In this document: in pieces, positions 36,277 to 44,904 of the stretch | Position numbering within the stretch: the first letter of the stretch is position 1 | How the letters are laid out: each line of letters starts with the position of its first letter | Assembly (NCBI RefSeq): GCF_900106645.1 | Contig: NZ_FNMV01000015.1 | Span: forward strand, 46,213-110,212 | Reading direction: 5' to 3' | DNA: 64,000 nucleotides | Source: Flavobacterium degerlachei | GTDB taxonomy: Bacteria; Bacteroidota; Bacteroidia; Flavobacteriales; Flavobacteriaceae | Notes under the pieces: model-generated | The model's database searches: none | Told to the model about the DNA's origin: nothing | The model's input: the letters and a program-made list of their open reading frames with translations, nothing else | Position numbers and translations under genes: made by a program

Positions 36277-38295
36277 CTATTCTACGGTGATTGTTTTATT
36301 ATCAACACCTAGTCCAATGATTTTTAGAGATTTCCACTCTTTGGGTAAAAGTCCTTTATTATATTTCAACCCCATATCAGTTTGTTCGACTCCACCAAAA
36401 CCGTATATAACGGCTTGAAGCATGGCTCCCGCTCCTGTAGCAAAATAAGGATTATTACTATTTGCTGATTCAGAAAACACACCAAAAGGCGGTCGACTGT
36501 TGGGCATATACGATTTCACAAAATAGCTATAGGCTTTATCCTTATCACCCAAACGCGCATATAGAACTGATAGCACTCCAGACGCCATTGCCGGACCATC
36601 TTTAGGATCAATCTTTGCAGCATAATATTCTAAATCTTTTTCAATTTGTTTTTTATCCGTTATTACATTTAAAGGATATGCCAACAAATTCACATCTGCT
36701 TGCTTGATCATTTGACCTTCATATCCTTTATAATTTTGGGTAATACCGTTTTTAACATGGATAACTAAATTATCTGATACATCTACCCACTTAGTATCAA
36801 TTGGCTCTCCTAGAATTGTTGCCGCTTTGATTGTATTCTTTAAAGATTCAATAGCTGATGCATTTGTAAATGCATTATCATCTACATGCTGTGCATATTC
36901 ATCTGCTCCAACCACATTTAATATGGAATAACTACCGTCTTTATTTTTAAGCACTCTACTTACCCAGAAATCAGCAGTCTCTTTCAACACATTCCATTCT
37001 TTTCTTAACCAATTTTTATCTTGTGTATAAGCATAGTAGTTCCAAAAAGCAATCGAAACATCTGCCGTAATGTGTTGCTCAAAAATTCCTGTCAAGGCCC
37101 AAGTAGGCGTAGCTTCTTCACCAGTATCATCTGACTCCCAAGGGAACATTGCTCCTTTATACCCATAAACAGTCGCTTTTTGCTTCGCTTTCTGCAAACG
37201 ATCGGATCTATAATCTAATGTTGACTTAGCCATATCAGGCTGTAAGGCTAAAAGTGTAGGATACATCCACAACTCAGAATCCCAAAAAATATGTCCATTA
37301 TATCCTTGCGATGAAAGACCCATTGGAGCAATACTCTGCCTAGTTTCAGGACGTATATAAGAATACAAATTATACAAAGCAAATCGAACACGTTGTTGCG
37401 CATCTAAATCTCCTTCAATTTGAATATCTCCAGTTTTCCAAAGTTCAGCCCATGCTTGTTTGTGTTTGTCCAATAATTTATCAATCCCTTCTTGCAAAGC
37501 ATAAATAGGTTGTCTTTCGGATTCGTTTAACGGGTCCGTAAAATCTTTAGAGGTACAAATACCACCTGCAATAGCAAACCTGTATTTCTTTCCTTTTAAT
37601 AACTTTTTAGAAAAACCAACTTCGTCTCCCGTTTGTTTCAAGGTTTCGCTTTTCCCATCAAAAAGAAAGGTCGTTGAAGCCGAAACGGTATGTTTGCCAA
37701 ATAATGTCTTTGCAGTTGTCCCAAAAACTGGCATCATATATTGATTGTCTTTTAAAACTCTAAATTGACTTTTTGCGTCCTTCAATTGATCTGGTACAAT
37801 CATATAGTTATTTGCAACTATTTCAATATCTTTTTTTGGTGTAATCTCTACAATAGCCATAGCCGAATAGGGAATTGCCCTATTTGCCAAAATAGTATAG
37901 TCTACGGCAACCAAATCTTTAAAAGTAAACGAAGTAGTACTCGTTCCCTCCTTCATCGAAACCACTTGCTTCCAATTATCAATGTTGTCAGATTTAATCT
38001 CTTGATTGTTTATCGATAGATGAAGGTTCAAAAATTCAATTCCTCTAACTATTCTACTGATACCGTTTTCAGGACTGGCTTCATAAACACCATTAAGAAT
38101 TATCTCTTTGGTTTTTAGCGGAGTGTCATCTGTAACAATTCCTATTTGGCCGTTTGCCATTGCTACGCCATAATAATTTTCTCTTGAATTAGCCGATAAA
38201 TGCCATTCGTCTGATTTTGCTTGTCCAAAAACAACTGGACTCACTAAAATCAACAATAAAAAACTTTTTACACTTGAAATCATAGTATTTTTCAT
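36277..38295 (-). CDS. Secreted GH65-family alpha-glucoside hydrolase (trehalose/kojibiose type)
   Basis: 672 residues with a signal peptide ending LVSPVVFGQA, so periplasmic or outer-membrane side. GH65 hallmarks are GHIFWDSELWMYP, YKGAMFPWES and VVGADEYAQHVDDNAFTN, whose Glu is the family's general acid. The position that in phosphorylases carries a phosphate-binding Ser pair reads DGPAMASGVLSVLYARLGD here; with the export signal this favours a hydrolase over a phosphorylase. The bond (alpha-1,1, 1,2 or 1,3) is undetermined. A second in-frame ATG at 38283 is an alternative start, because a -7 box lies only 14 bases before the first. It is divergent from GH13, with a shared operator. Confidence 0.85.
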   Translation of the reverse strand: MKNTMISSVKSFLLLILVSPVVFGQAKSDEWHLSANSRENYYGVAMANGQIGIVTDDTPLKTKEIILNGVYEASPENGISRIVRGIEFLNLHLSINNQEIKSDNIDNWKQVVSMKEGTSTTSFTFKDLVAVDYTILANRAIPYSAMAIVEITPKKDIEIVANNYMIVPDQLKDAKSQFRVLKDNQYMMPVFGTTAKTLFGKHTVSASTTFLFDGKSETLKQTGDEVGFSKKLLKGKKYRFAIAGGICTSKDFTDPLNESERQPIYALQEGIDKLLDKHKQAWAELWKTGDIQIEGDLDAQQRVRFALYNLYSYIRPETRQSIAPMGLSSQGYNGHIFWDSELWMYPTLLALQPDMAKSTLDYRSDRLQKAKQKATVYGYKGAMFPWESDDTGEEATPTWALTGIFEQHITADVSIAFWNYYAYTQDKNWLRKEWNVLKETADFWVSRVLKNKDGSYSILNVVGADEYAQHVDDNAFTNASAIESLKNTIKAATILGEPIDTKWVDVSDNLVIHVKNGITQNYKGYEGQMIKQADVNLLAYPLNVITDKKQIEKDLEYYAAKIDPKDGPAMASGVLSVLYARLGDKDKAYSYFVKSYMPNSRPPFGVFSESANSNNPYFATGAGAMLQAVIYGFGGVEQTDMGLKYNKGLLPKEWKSLKIIGLGVDNKTITVE

Positions 38296-38308
38296 TTTTA
38301 ATAAGTAT

Positions 38309-38316
38309 CAAACTTA
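38309..38316 (-). promoter_or_regulatory. Putative -7 box of GH65
   Basis: The minus strand reads TAAGTTTG, identical to the susC -7 box. Its centre is 57 bases from the nearest operator centre, against 47 at susC, a difference of one helical turn. A start site here would leave only about 8 bases before the first ATG, or about 20 before the second. Confidence 0.5.
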
Positions 38317-38362
38317 TATAAATTATTACATAATAGTCAATCTATTTCTTAAAAAGTAAAAC

Positions 38363-38396
38363 CGATAACGTTTTCGCTCTTTCGAAAACGTTATCG
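38363..38396. promoter_or_regulatory. Paired LacI-type operator in the GH65/GH13 divergent gap
   Basis: CGATAACGTTTTCG (38363-38376) and CGAAAACGTTATCG (38383-38396) are near-perfect palindromes with centres 20 bases apart, and each is the reverse complement of the other. The symmetric pair could serve both the minus-strand GH65 gene and the plus-strand GH13 gene. Confidence 0.85.
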
Positions 38397-38513
38397 ATTT
38401 AAAAAAAACTTAAAAAGTAAAAATAAAGATGCAAATTCATCAGTGTAAATTTAAATCAGCTTAGATGAAATATAAATTTCACCATAATTCCATATAAAAT
38501 AAACCCTATAATT

Positions 38514-40190
38514 ATGAAATTCGACATAATTCCAACAAACAGCGCAAAGTGGTGGAAAGAAGCCGTTGTTTACCAAATATATCCAAGAAGTTTTAAAGAT
38601 AGTGACGGCGATGGCGTAGGAGACCTGAAAGGGATTATATCTAAACTGGATTATGTAAAAAGTCTGGGAGTAGATGCAGTTTGGCTTAACCCTATTTATG
38701 CTTCGCCAAATGATGACAATGGATACGACATCAGTAATTATCGGGAAATCATGTCAGATTTTGGCACCATGGAAGATTTCGATCTTCTATTACAGGAAAT
38801 GCACAAACGAGGCATTAAATTAATCATGGATTTAGTAGTTAATCACAGTAGCGATGAGCATGAGTGGTTTAAACAATCTCGAAGTTCCAGAGACAATCCA
38901 TATCGAAATTATTACCATTGGTGGCCAGCTGAAAAAGGGACTCCCCCATACCGATGGAGTTGGTTTGACGTAGATAGTAATGCCTGGAAGTACGACGCAA
39001 CAACAGATTCCTATTATCTACACTATTTTTCAGAAAAACAGCCTGATTTGAATTGGGAAAATCCTACGTTAAGAAATGAAGTTTACGATATAATGAAGTT
39101 TTGGCTTGACAAAGGAATCGATGGCTTTAGAATGGATGCTTTCCAATTTATATCCAAAGACAATAACTTTCCCGAATTACCAACAGAAATACTAAATGAA
39201 CCTATAGAAATCATGAAATATTATGGCGATGGCCCTCATTTACATGACTATATTCAAGAGATGAATAGGGAGGTTCTGAGTAAATACAATATTATGACGG
39301 TTGCTGAGGGAGCTGGAAGCTCACCTTCTGAGGCCATGAAATTCGTTGATCCAGACCGAAAAGAACTAGACATTGCTTATCATTTTGAAAGCGTAGAAAT
39401 AGGAAATCATATTGCTGATTTTGGTCTTGTAAAATACAAAGACATATTTTCAAGATATGATACTGAATTCAAAGACAAAGGCTGGCTAGCTATATTTCTG
39501 GCTAATCATGATCAGCCTAGGATGGTGAGTAAATTTGGCAATGATTCTCCTGAGTTCAGAGAAATTTCATCAAAAATGCTTTCAACCTTTATATTAACTA
39601 TGAGAGGAACCCCTTTTTATTATCAAGGTGACGAACTTGGAATGGTAAATCCACGATTTGATTCGATAAATGAGTACCAAGATATAGACACCCGTAACAA
39701 GTATATTAGTATAAAAAATAAAGGAGGAGATTTACAAGCTTTTCTAGAGGCGCAAAAACAAACTTCAAGAGAAAACAGCCGAACACCCTTTCAATGGAAT
39801 TCTACTAAAAACTCGGGATTTACTTCCGGAAAACCATGGTTGAAACTGAATCCTAATTTTGAAACTATAAATGCCGAAATACAAGAGAAGAATCAAAATT
39901 CAGTATTAAACTATTTTAGAAAATTAGTCCAGTTACGCAAAGAAAATCTTACCCTCGTTTACGGAACTTATACGTTGCTAGACAGAGAAAACCCAAACGT
40001 TTATGCCTACACTAGAAGGCTAAATGACAAAAAAATATTGGTACTATTAAATTTCACTGATCAAACTGCTACCTATAATTTAAACTTCAAATTGGGAAAA
40101 CATGAAGTACTATTGGACAATTATAATGATTTTGAGAAAGTTGAAAATTGCCAGCTACGTCCCTATGAAGCAATAATCATAGCATACTAA
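38514..40190 (+). CDS. Cytosolic GH13 alpha-glucosidase (oligo-glucosidase group)
   Basis: 558 residues with no signal peptide. The GH13 regions are in order: DAVWLNPIYASPNDDNGYD, DLVVNHSSDEHEWF (region I), QPDLNWENP (region V), GFRMDAFQF with the nucleophile Asp (II), MTVAEGAG with the acid Glu (III) and FLANHDQPR (IV). The residue after the nucleophile is Ala; in this group Val tends to go with alpha-1,6 and smaller residues with alpha-1,4 activity, so an alpha-1,4-type glucosidase is my guess. It would finish off imported oligosaccharides in the cytosol. It is transcribed away from GH65 and followed by the first lacI. Confidence 0.9.
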   Translation: MKFDIIPTNSAKWWKEAVVYQIYPRSFKDSDGDGVGDLKGIISKLDYVKSLGVDAVWLNPIYASPNDDNGYDISNYREIMSDFGTMEDFDLLLQEMHKRGIKLIMDLVVNHSSDEHEWFKQSRSSRDNPYRNYYHWWPAEKGTPPYRWSWFDVDSNAWKYDATTDSYYLHYFSEKQPDLNWENPTLRNEVYDIMKFWLDKGIDGFRMDAFQFISKDNNFPELPTEILNEPIEIMKYYGDGPHLHDYIQEMNREVLSKYNIMTVAEGAGSSPSEAMKFVDPDRKELDIAYHFESVEIGNHIADFGLVKYKDIFSRYDTEFKDKGWLAIFLANHDQPRMVSKFGNDSPEFREISSKMLSTFILTMRGTPFYYQGDELGMVNPRFDSINEYQDIDTRNKYISIKNKGGDLQAFLEAQKQTSRENSRTPFQWNSTKNSGFTSGKPWLKLNPNFETINAEIQEKNQNSVLNYFRKLVQLRKENLTLVYGTYTLLDRENPNVYAYTRRLNDKKILVLLNFTDQTATYNLNFKLGKHEVLLDNYNDFEKVENCQLRPYEAIIIAY

Positions 40191-40251
40191 TGCTTTTACG
40201 AAAAATATTTAATGTTTATTTCTTGACCATTTAACTTCAACGTTAAACCTA

Positions 40252-40322
40252 AACAGATTATTTAAAATGAATTACAATGAATAAAATTGTAAGTTTGTTT
40301 TAAACAATCTGTTATTTTTTTT
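40252..40322 (+). terminator. Long composite hairpin with T-run between GH13 and lacI
   Basis: AACAGATT (40252-40259) pairs with AATCTGTT (40306-40313), TTTAAAA (40261-40267) with TTTTAAA (40298-40304), and TTACAAT (40272-40278) with ATTGTAA (40286-40292) around a 7-base loop. A run of eight T follows at 40315-40322. It can end GH13 transcription or attenuate lacI. A TAnnTTTG match (TAAGTTTG, 40290-40297) lies inside the 3' arm. Confidence 0.7.
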
Positions 40323-40344
40323 AAAAAAATCCAAGGATACATAA

Positions 40345-41364
40345 ATGAAAGACGCAACGCTTAAACAAATTGCAACCCAATTAGGAGTTTCTATAACAAC
40401 TGTATCAAAGGCGCTAAAAAATTATCCAGATGTTAGTGCAAAAACAAAGAAGACAATCGTTGATTTAGCTAAAAAACTAAATTACACTCCAAATAGCTTT
40501 GCTGTTAACTTAAGAACAAAAGAGTCTACAACTATAGGTGTTATTGTCCCAACTATTGATTACAATTTTTTTTCCAAAGTATTAGAAGGTATTTTGGCCG
40601 AGGCTCAAAAAAGAAAATACCTAGTTATTATATTACGCTCCAATGAAAAACTAGATATAGAAAAAAAGCAAATTGAACTTTTGCTCAATAAACGAGTAGA
40701 TGGAATTTTAATATCACTCTCAAATGAAACTGGGGACTTCGGTCACATAAAAAATATAATCAATAACAAAACACCACTTGTACTTTTTGACAAAATTGCA
40801 AAATTAATAAACTGCTCAAAGGTGACTATCAATGACCGTAAAGCTTCCTATGATGCAGTAAACTACCTTATTAAAAAGGGACATAAAAAAATTGCTCATT
40901 TTAGAGGATCTTATATGCCTCAAAATTCTATAGATCGTTTTCTAGGATATAAAAAAGCACTAGAAGATAACAACATTATCTATAATCCCTCCTTAGTATA
41001 CGTTTGCGACAACAATACTGATTTTGAAGACGGTTATAAAAATGCTGAAAATGCTGTAGCTGAACATCCTGATTTAGATGCGATCTTTGCTGTAACAGAC
41101 TTAGTTGCTGTGGGCATTATTAAATACTTAAATGATATAAACATAAAAATGCCAGAACAAATAGCCGTTTTTGGTTTTTGTAATTCATTTATGTCTGAAA
41201 TTATAACTCCCAAGCTTACCACTATAGACCAACCTGGGTTCGAAATAGGCAATAGAGCTGCTGCTATTCTATTTGATGAGATTGATTTAGAAAGGAAAGA
41301 TAAACCTGTAATTTTTCAATCAATAGAACTAGAAACAAGTATAATCGAACGAGGATCTGCTTAA
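40345..41364 (+). CDS. LacI-family transcriptional regulator (copy 1)
   Basis: 339 residues. The N-terminal helix-turn-helix is TLKQIATQLGVSITTVSKAL, the hinge helix is NSFAVNLRTKES, and the rest is a periplasmic-binding-protein-like sugar-sensing domain (DGILISLSNE, HKKIAHFRG, DAIFAVTDLVAVGI, LTTIDQPGFEIG). It probably controls the three paired operators of this locus, together with its neighbour. The target rests on proximity and on operator type. No copy of the operator lies upstream of this gene, so it is not obviously autoregulated. It follows the long hairpin at 40252-40322. Confidence 0.93.
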   Translation: MKDATLKQIATQLGVSITTVSKALKNYPDVSAKTKKTIVDLAKKLNYTPNSFAVNLRTKESTTIGVIVPTIDYNFFSKVLEGILAEAQKRKYLVIILRSNEKLDIEKKQIELLLNKRVDGILISLSNETGDFGHIKNIINNKTPLVLFDKIAKLINCSKVTINDRKASYDAVNYLIKKGHKKIAHFRGSYMPQNSIDRFLGYKKALEDNNIIYNPSLVYVCDNNTDFEDGYKNAENAVAEHPDLDAIFAVTDLVAVGIIKYLNDINIKMPEQIAVFGFCNSFMSEIITPKLTTIDQPGFEIGNRAAAILFDEIDLERKDKPVIFQSIELETSIIERGSA

Positions 41365-41650
41365 CATCCGATTATTCATTATTCTAGCATCTCAAACTAG
41401 ACACTTCTTATTACATCTCTTTAAAAAGTAACAAAATTAAAATAAAGGATAAAACTCAAAGTACTTTAACCTGTACCAAATTTAATTAATCAATTTAACA
41501 GAAACCTTCGATTAAAATTAATACCTTGGTAATGAAAATGAGAATAAAAATTCATACTTGAAAGAATTTTACACCATAATCAGAAATTAAAGCTATCGAA
41601 TAATTATAATGAAATATGCTTTACACCTTAAAATATTAGAAATTTAGTTC

Positions 41651-42679
41651 ATGAAAGATATCACTCTTAAAGAAATTGCCTCTAAACTGGGTATTTCAAT
41701 AACAACCGTTTCTAAAGCATTAAAAAATTATCCCGATGTTAGTGAGAAAACTAAAAAAGCGGTAGTTGAACTTGCCCAAAAGTTACATTATACCCCAAAT
41801 AGTTTTGCCGTTAACTTAAGAACAAAAGAGTCAAAAACTATAGGGTTAATAATCCCAGAAGTAATGCATCACTTTTTTTCGAATATCATCAACGCAATTA
41901 TTGATGAAGCAGAAAAAAACGAGTATTTAGTAATTATTTTACAGTCAAATGAGACCTTAGCACTCGAAAAAAAGCAAGTAGAATTATTGATAAACAAGAG
42001 AGTTGATGGAATTTTAATGTCACTTTCCAATGAATCAAATAACGACGACCATATAAAGGAAATAATTGAGCGCAATATACCCTTTGTAATGTTTGACAAA
42101 ATCTCAAAACTTTCAAAATGTTCTAAGGTAATTATCAATGATCAAAAAGCAGCTTTCAATGCCGTCCAGCATTTAATTGATAGTGGTTGCAAAAAAATAG
42201 CTCATATACGTGGCCCCTTAAATCCTCAAAATGCGATTGACCGTTTCATTGGATATAAAAAAGCATTAGAAAAAAATAACATCCCTTTTGATTCAAAGCT
42301 TGTCTATACTTGTGAAAACGTTACTTTTCAGGAAGGTGTTGATTTTGCAAAACAAATTATAGAGGAACATCCTGATGTAGACGGCATATTTGCTATTACT
42401 GATTTAGTTGCAGTAGGGGTTTTATCGCATTTTAACGATAACAATATAAAAATACCTGAACAAGTGGCTGTAATAGGTTTTAGCAACTGGTTTATGTCAC
42501 AAGTATTGACTCCCAAACTGAGTACTGTTGATCAACCAAGTCATTTAATGGGTGTAGAAGCTTTTAACTTACTGCTAGAAGAAATGCATTGCCATAAAGA
42601 AGGAACTACGTTCACCCCAAGAACCATCGAGCTAGAAACTAATACAATTATTAGGGAATCCTCTATGAGAATTCGCTAA
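41651..42679 (+). CDS. LacI-family transcriptional regulator (copy 2)
   Basis: 342 residues, a close paralogue of the gene just upstream. Recognition helix (SITTVSKALKNYPDVS) and hinge (YTPNSFAVNLRTKES) are the same in both; the sensing domains differ more. The two proteins should therefore read the same DNA site while possibly responding to different sugars, and could form mixed dimers. The 286 bases between the genes hold no operator copy and no clear terminator. It converges with queG; no strong terminator is seen in the 41-base gap. Confidence 0.93.
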   Translation: MKDITLKEIASKLGISITTVSKALKNYPDVSEKTKKAVVELAQKLHYTPNSFAVNLRTKESKTIGLIIPEVMHHFFSNIINAIIDEAEKNEYLVIILQSNETLALEKKQVELLINKRVDGILMSLSNESNNDDHIKEIIERNIPFVMFDKISKLSKCSKVIINDQKAAFNAVQHLIDSGCKKIAHIRGPLNPQNAIDRFIGYKKALEKNNIPFDSKLVYTCENVTFQEGVDFAKQIIEEHPDVDGIFAITDLVAVGVLSHFNDNNIKIPEQVAVIGFSNWFMSQVLTPKLSTVDQPSHLMGVEAFNLLLEEMHCHKEGTTFTPRTIELETNTIIRESSMRIR

Positions 42680-42720
42680 AAAAAATTCACTCTTTTCTTC
42701 AAAATTAAGTTTTTAGAAAA

Positions 42721-43713
42721 CTATTTTAAAAAGTCAATATTTCTTTTTATCCCTAGAAATTTTGATCTTTTTAAAGGCGAGTTTTTAAATACTGCTTTAA
42801 ACGTTTCTTCAGTAATTTCCTCCCAATCTTTTTTCGACATTGCTAATAAATCGGGATTAGGATTAAATAGAGGTTCATTGTTTGGTTTTGAAAATTTGTT
42901 CCAAGGACAAACGTCCTGACAAATATCACAGCCAAAAGCCCAATCATCAAATTTACCCTTCATTTCTTGGGGTATATTCTCTTTTAGCTCAATTGTAAAA
43001 TAGGAAATGCATTTACTACCGTCCACCACATAAGGAGCCACTATAGCTTCTGTAGGACAGGCGTCCAAACAGGCGGTACAGCTCCCGCAATGATCTGTTG
43101 TAGCATGGTCATAATCCAATTCTAAGTCAATTATGAGCTCCGCTATAAAGTAAAAGGAACCTACTTTCTGCGTCAATAAATTACTGTTTTTACCAATCCA
43201 GCCTAAACCGCTTTTAGCGGCCCAAGCCTTATCTAAAACTGGTGCCGAATCAACAAAAGCACGACCAGAAACTTCGCCAATTGTACTTTGAATAGAAAAA
43301 AGAAATTCCTTTAGCTTGTCTTTTATAACCGAGTGATAATCTTGGCCATAGGCGTACTTGGAAATTTTATACGAATCCAGATTTTGACATTGTTCAGGGT
43401 AGTAGTTCAGTAAAAGAGAAACGACGCTTTTAGCATCATCGACAAGCAATGTTGGATTCAGTCGTTTATCAAAATTATTTTCCATATACGACATCTGACC
43501 ATGGCTATTGTTCTTCAACCAATCTTCAAGCCGTGGCGCATCTTGTTCTAGAAATCCAGCCTTAGAAATACCACAAGCCAAAAATCCGAGACGTTTAGCT
43601 TCGGATTTTATATATTCAGTATGTTTCGTTTTTGAAATAACGTAATTATTAACGGGTTTACAATAGCCCTGATAGTAGCGTAAATCCTTGTGGGGCGGGC
43701 ATCTATGCCCCAC
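42721..43713 (-). CDS. queG: Epoxyqueuosine reductase
   Basis: About 330 residues. It reduces epoxyqueuosine to queuosine in tRNA using cobalamin and two 4Fe-4S clusters; the cluster ligands are in [12 protein letters not shown] and [11 protein letters not shown], and [11 protein letters not shown] is a family motif. Conserved sequence begins at [18 protein letters not shown]. Upstream there is no in-frame ATG: the only ordinary start is the GTG at 43713, inside the repeat element at 43664-43749, which would add 25 non-family residues. An ATT at 43638-43636 sits where relatives start. The annotated start is therefore uncertain; the gene body is intact. Confidence 0.88.
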   Translation of the reverse strand: MGHRCPPHKDLRYYQGYCKPVNNYVISKTKHTEYIKSEAKRLGFLACGISKAGFLEQDAPRLEDWLKNNSHGQMSYMENNFDKRLNPTLLVDDAKSVVSLLLNYYPEQCQNLDSYKISKYAYGQDYHSVIKDKLKEFLFSIQSTIGEVSGRAFVDSAPVLDKAWAAKSGLGWIGKNSNLLTQKVGSFYFIAELIIDLELDYDHATTDHCGSCTACLDACPTEAIVAPYVVDGSKCISYFTIELKENIPQEMKGKFDDWAFGCDICQDVCPWNKFSKPNNEPLFNPNPDLLAMSKKDWEEITEETFKAVFKNSPLKRSKFLGIKRNIDFLK

Positions 43714-43749
43714 AAGATTGAAGCGAATAGCAGGAAAAAGCTCCTGAAA
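43664..43749. repeat. Structured intergenic repeat, copy B (queG/ruvB gap)
   Basis: 86 bp matching 57981-58064 in its ends: the left 26 bases agree at 22 positions and the right 36 at 31. The middle is a different hairpin: CTTGTGGGGC (43687-43696) pairs with GCCCCACAAG (43707-43716). The outer pair is AGC-CCTG (43665-43671) with CAGG (43731-43734) and GCT (43740-43742). It abuts the ruvB stop codon and contains the only GTG available as a queG start. Confidence 0.8.
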
Positions 43750-44772
43750 TTAAAATAATCCGCCTTGTACATTCGTTTTAACTCTACCTAAGTGTTTATA
43801 GGCTTTATCAGTCACTTCCCTACCCCTTGGTGTTCTCATTATAAAACCTTCTTGAATCAAGAAAGGTTCATATACTTCTTCAATAGTTTCACTACTTTCA
43901 GATACGGCAGTTGCCAATGTAGACAATCCTACCGGACCACCTTTGAATTTATCAATAATGGTTGTCAGAATTTTATTGTCCATTTCATCCAGTCCATGAG
44001 CATCAACATTTAAGGCTTTTAAAGCATATCTTGCTATTTCAATATCAATTGTCCCATTCCCTTTTATTTGAGCAAAATCACGCACACGACGCAACAAAGC
44101 ATTGGCGATACGAGGTGTTCCTCTACTTCTACCCGCAATTTCGATTGCAGCTTCCATAGAAATGGGCATTTTTAAAATAGATGCACTACGTTCCACTATT
44201 GTAGTCAGTAGTTCAGCAGTATAATATTGTAGTCTTGATGATATTCCAAAACGAGCCCTCATAGGAGCCGTAAGCAAACCAGAACGAGTTGTTGCTCCAA
44301 TTAGCGTGAATGGATTTAAATTGATCTGAACAGTACGTGCATTTGGCCCTGATTCAATCATAATATCTATCTTGAAGTCTTCCATTGCTGAATACAGATA
44401 CTCTTCAACAATTGGACTTAAACGATGGATTTCATCTATAAATAATACGTCTCTTTCCTCAAGATTAGTCAGAAGACCTGCTAAATCACCAGGCTTGTCT
44501 AAAACGGGACCTGAAGTGATTTTAATCCCAACTTGTAACTCATTAGCCAAAATGTTTGCCAAAGTAGTTTTTCCCAAACCTGGAGGGCCATGAAAAAGAG
44601 TATGATCTAAGGCTTCATTCCTTTGATTCGCTGCTTCAACAAAAACTTTCAGGTTCTCTAATATCTGATCTTGACCCGCAAAATCATCAAATGATAATGG
44701 TCTTAATTTTTTTTCAAGATCAAATTCTTCCGAATTATAACCGTTTGTTGTTGGATCTAGATTTTCATTCAT
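43750..44772 (-). CDS. ruvB: Holliday junction branch-migration ATPase RuvB
   Basis: 340 residues, full length. The AAA+ motor has Walker [10 protein letters not shown], Walker B FIDEIHR, sensor 1 (IGATTRSG), an Arg-finger region ([10 protein letters not shown]) and the C-terminal winged helix with [17 protein letters not shown]. It drives branch migration with RuvA, encoded at 11929-12510. The stop codon directly touches the repeat element at 43664-43749. The gene lies downstream of the respiratory operon terminator at 44871-44894. Confidence 0.97.
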   Translation of the reverse strand: MNENLDPTTNGYNSEEFDLEKKLRPLSFDDFAGQDQILENLKVFVEAANQRNEALDHTLFHGPPGLGKTTLANILANELQVGIKITSGPVLDKPGDLAGLLTNLEERDVLFIDEIHRLSPIVEEYLYSAMEDFKIDIMIESGPNARTVQINLNPFTLIGATTRSGLLTAPMRARFGISSRLQYYTAELLTTIVERSASILKMPISMEAAIEIAGRSRGTPRIANALLRRVRDFAQIKGNGTIDIEIARYALKALNVDAHGLDEMDNKILTTIIDKFKGGPVGLSTLATAVSESSETIEEVYEPFLIQEGFIMRTPRGREVTDKAYKHLGRVKTNVQGGLF

Positions 44773-44870
44773 GTAACAAAGATAGCAAAGGAATTTTGAA
44801 TTATAATTTATAAATTATAATTACAAGAAAATTAAAAGTGGGAACTACTATAAATAGTATAGCGAAAAAA

Positions 44871-44894
44871 AAGCCCCTACTTACGTAGAGGCTT
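44871..44894 (-). terminator. Terminator of the act-cox operon
   Basis: AAGCCCCTAC-TTAC-GTAGAGGCTT forms a 10-bp stem with one C-A mismatch. On the minus strand it is followed by eight T. It lies 10 bases beyond the ctaD stop. Confidence 0.85.
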
Positions 44895-44904
44895 TATATT
44901 TTTT

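Noticed and set aside
22136..38396. The three operator pairs as a CRISPR-like or dispersed mobile repeat
   Set aside because: The repeats are palindromic 14-mers placed only upstream of genes, without spacers or element boundaries, so operators explain them better.
40237..40248. AACGTT core (TTCAACGTTAAA) upstream of lacI copy 1, possible operator
   Set aside because: Only the central 6-8 bases are symmetric, the flanking CGA/TCG of the other operators is missing and there is no second site at 20-21 bp.
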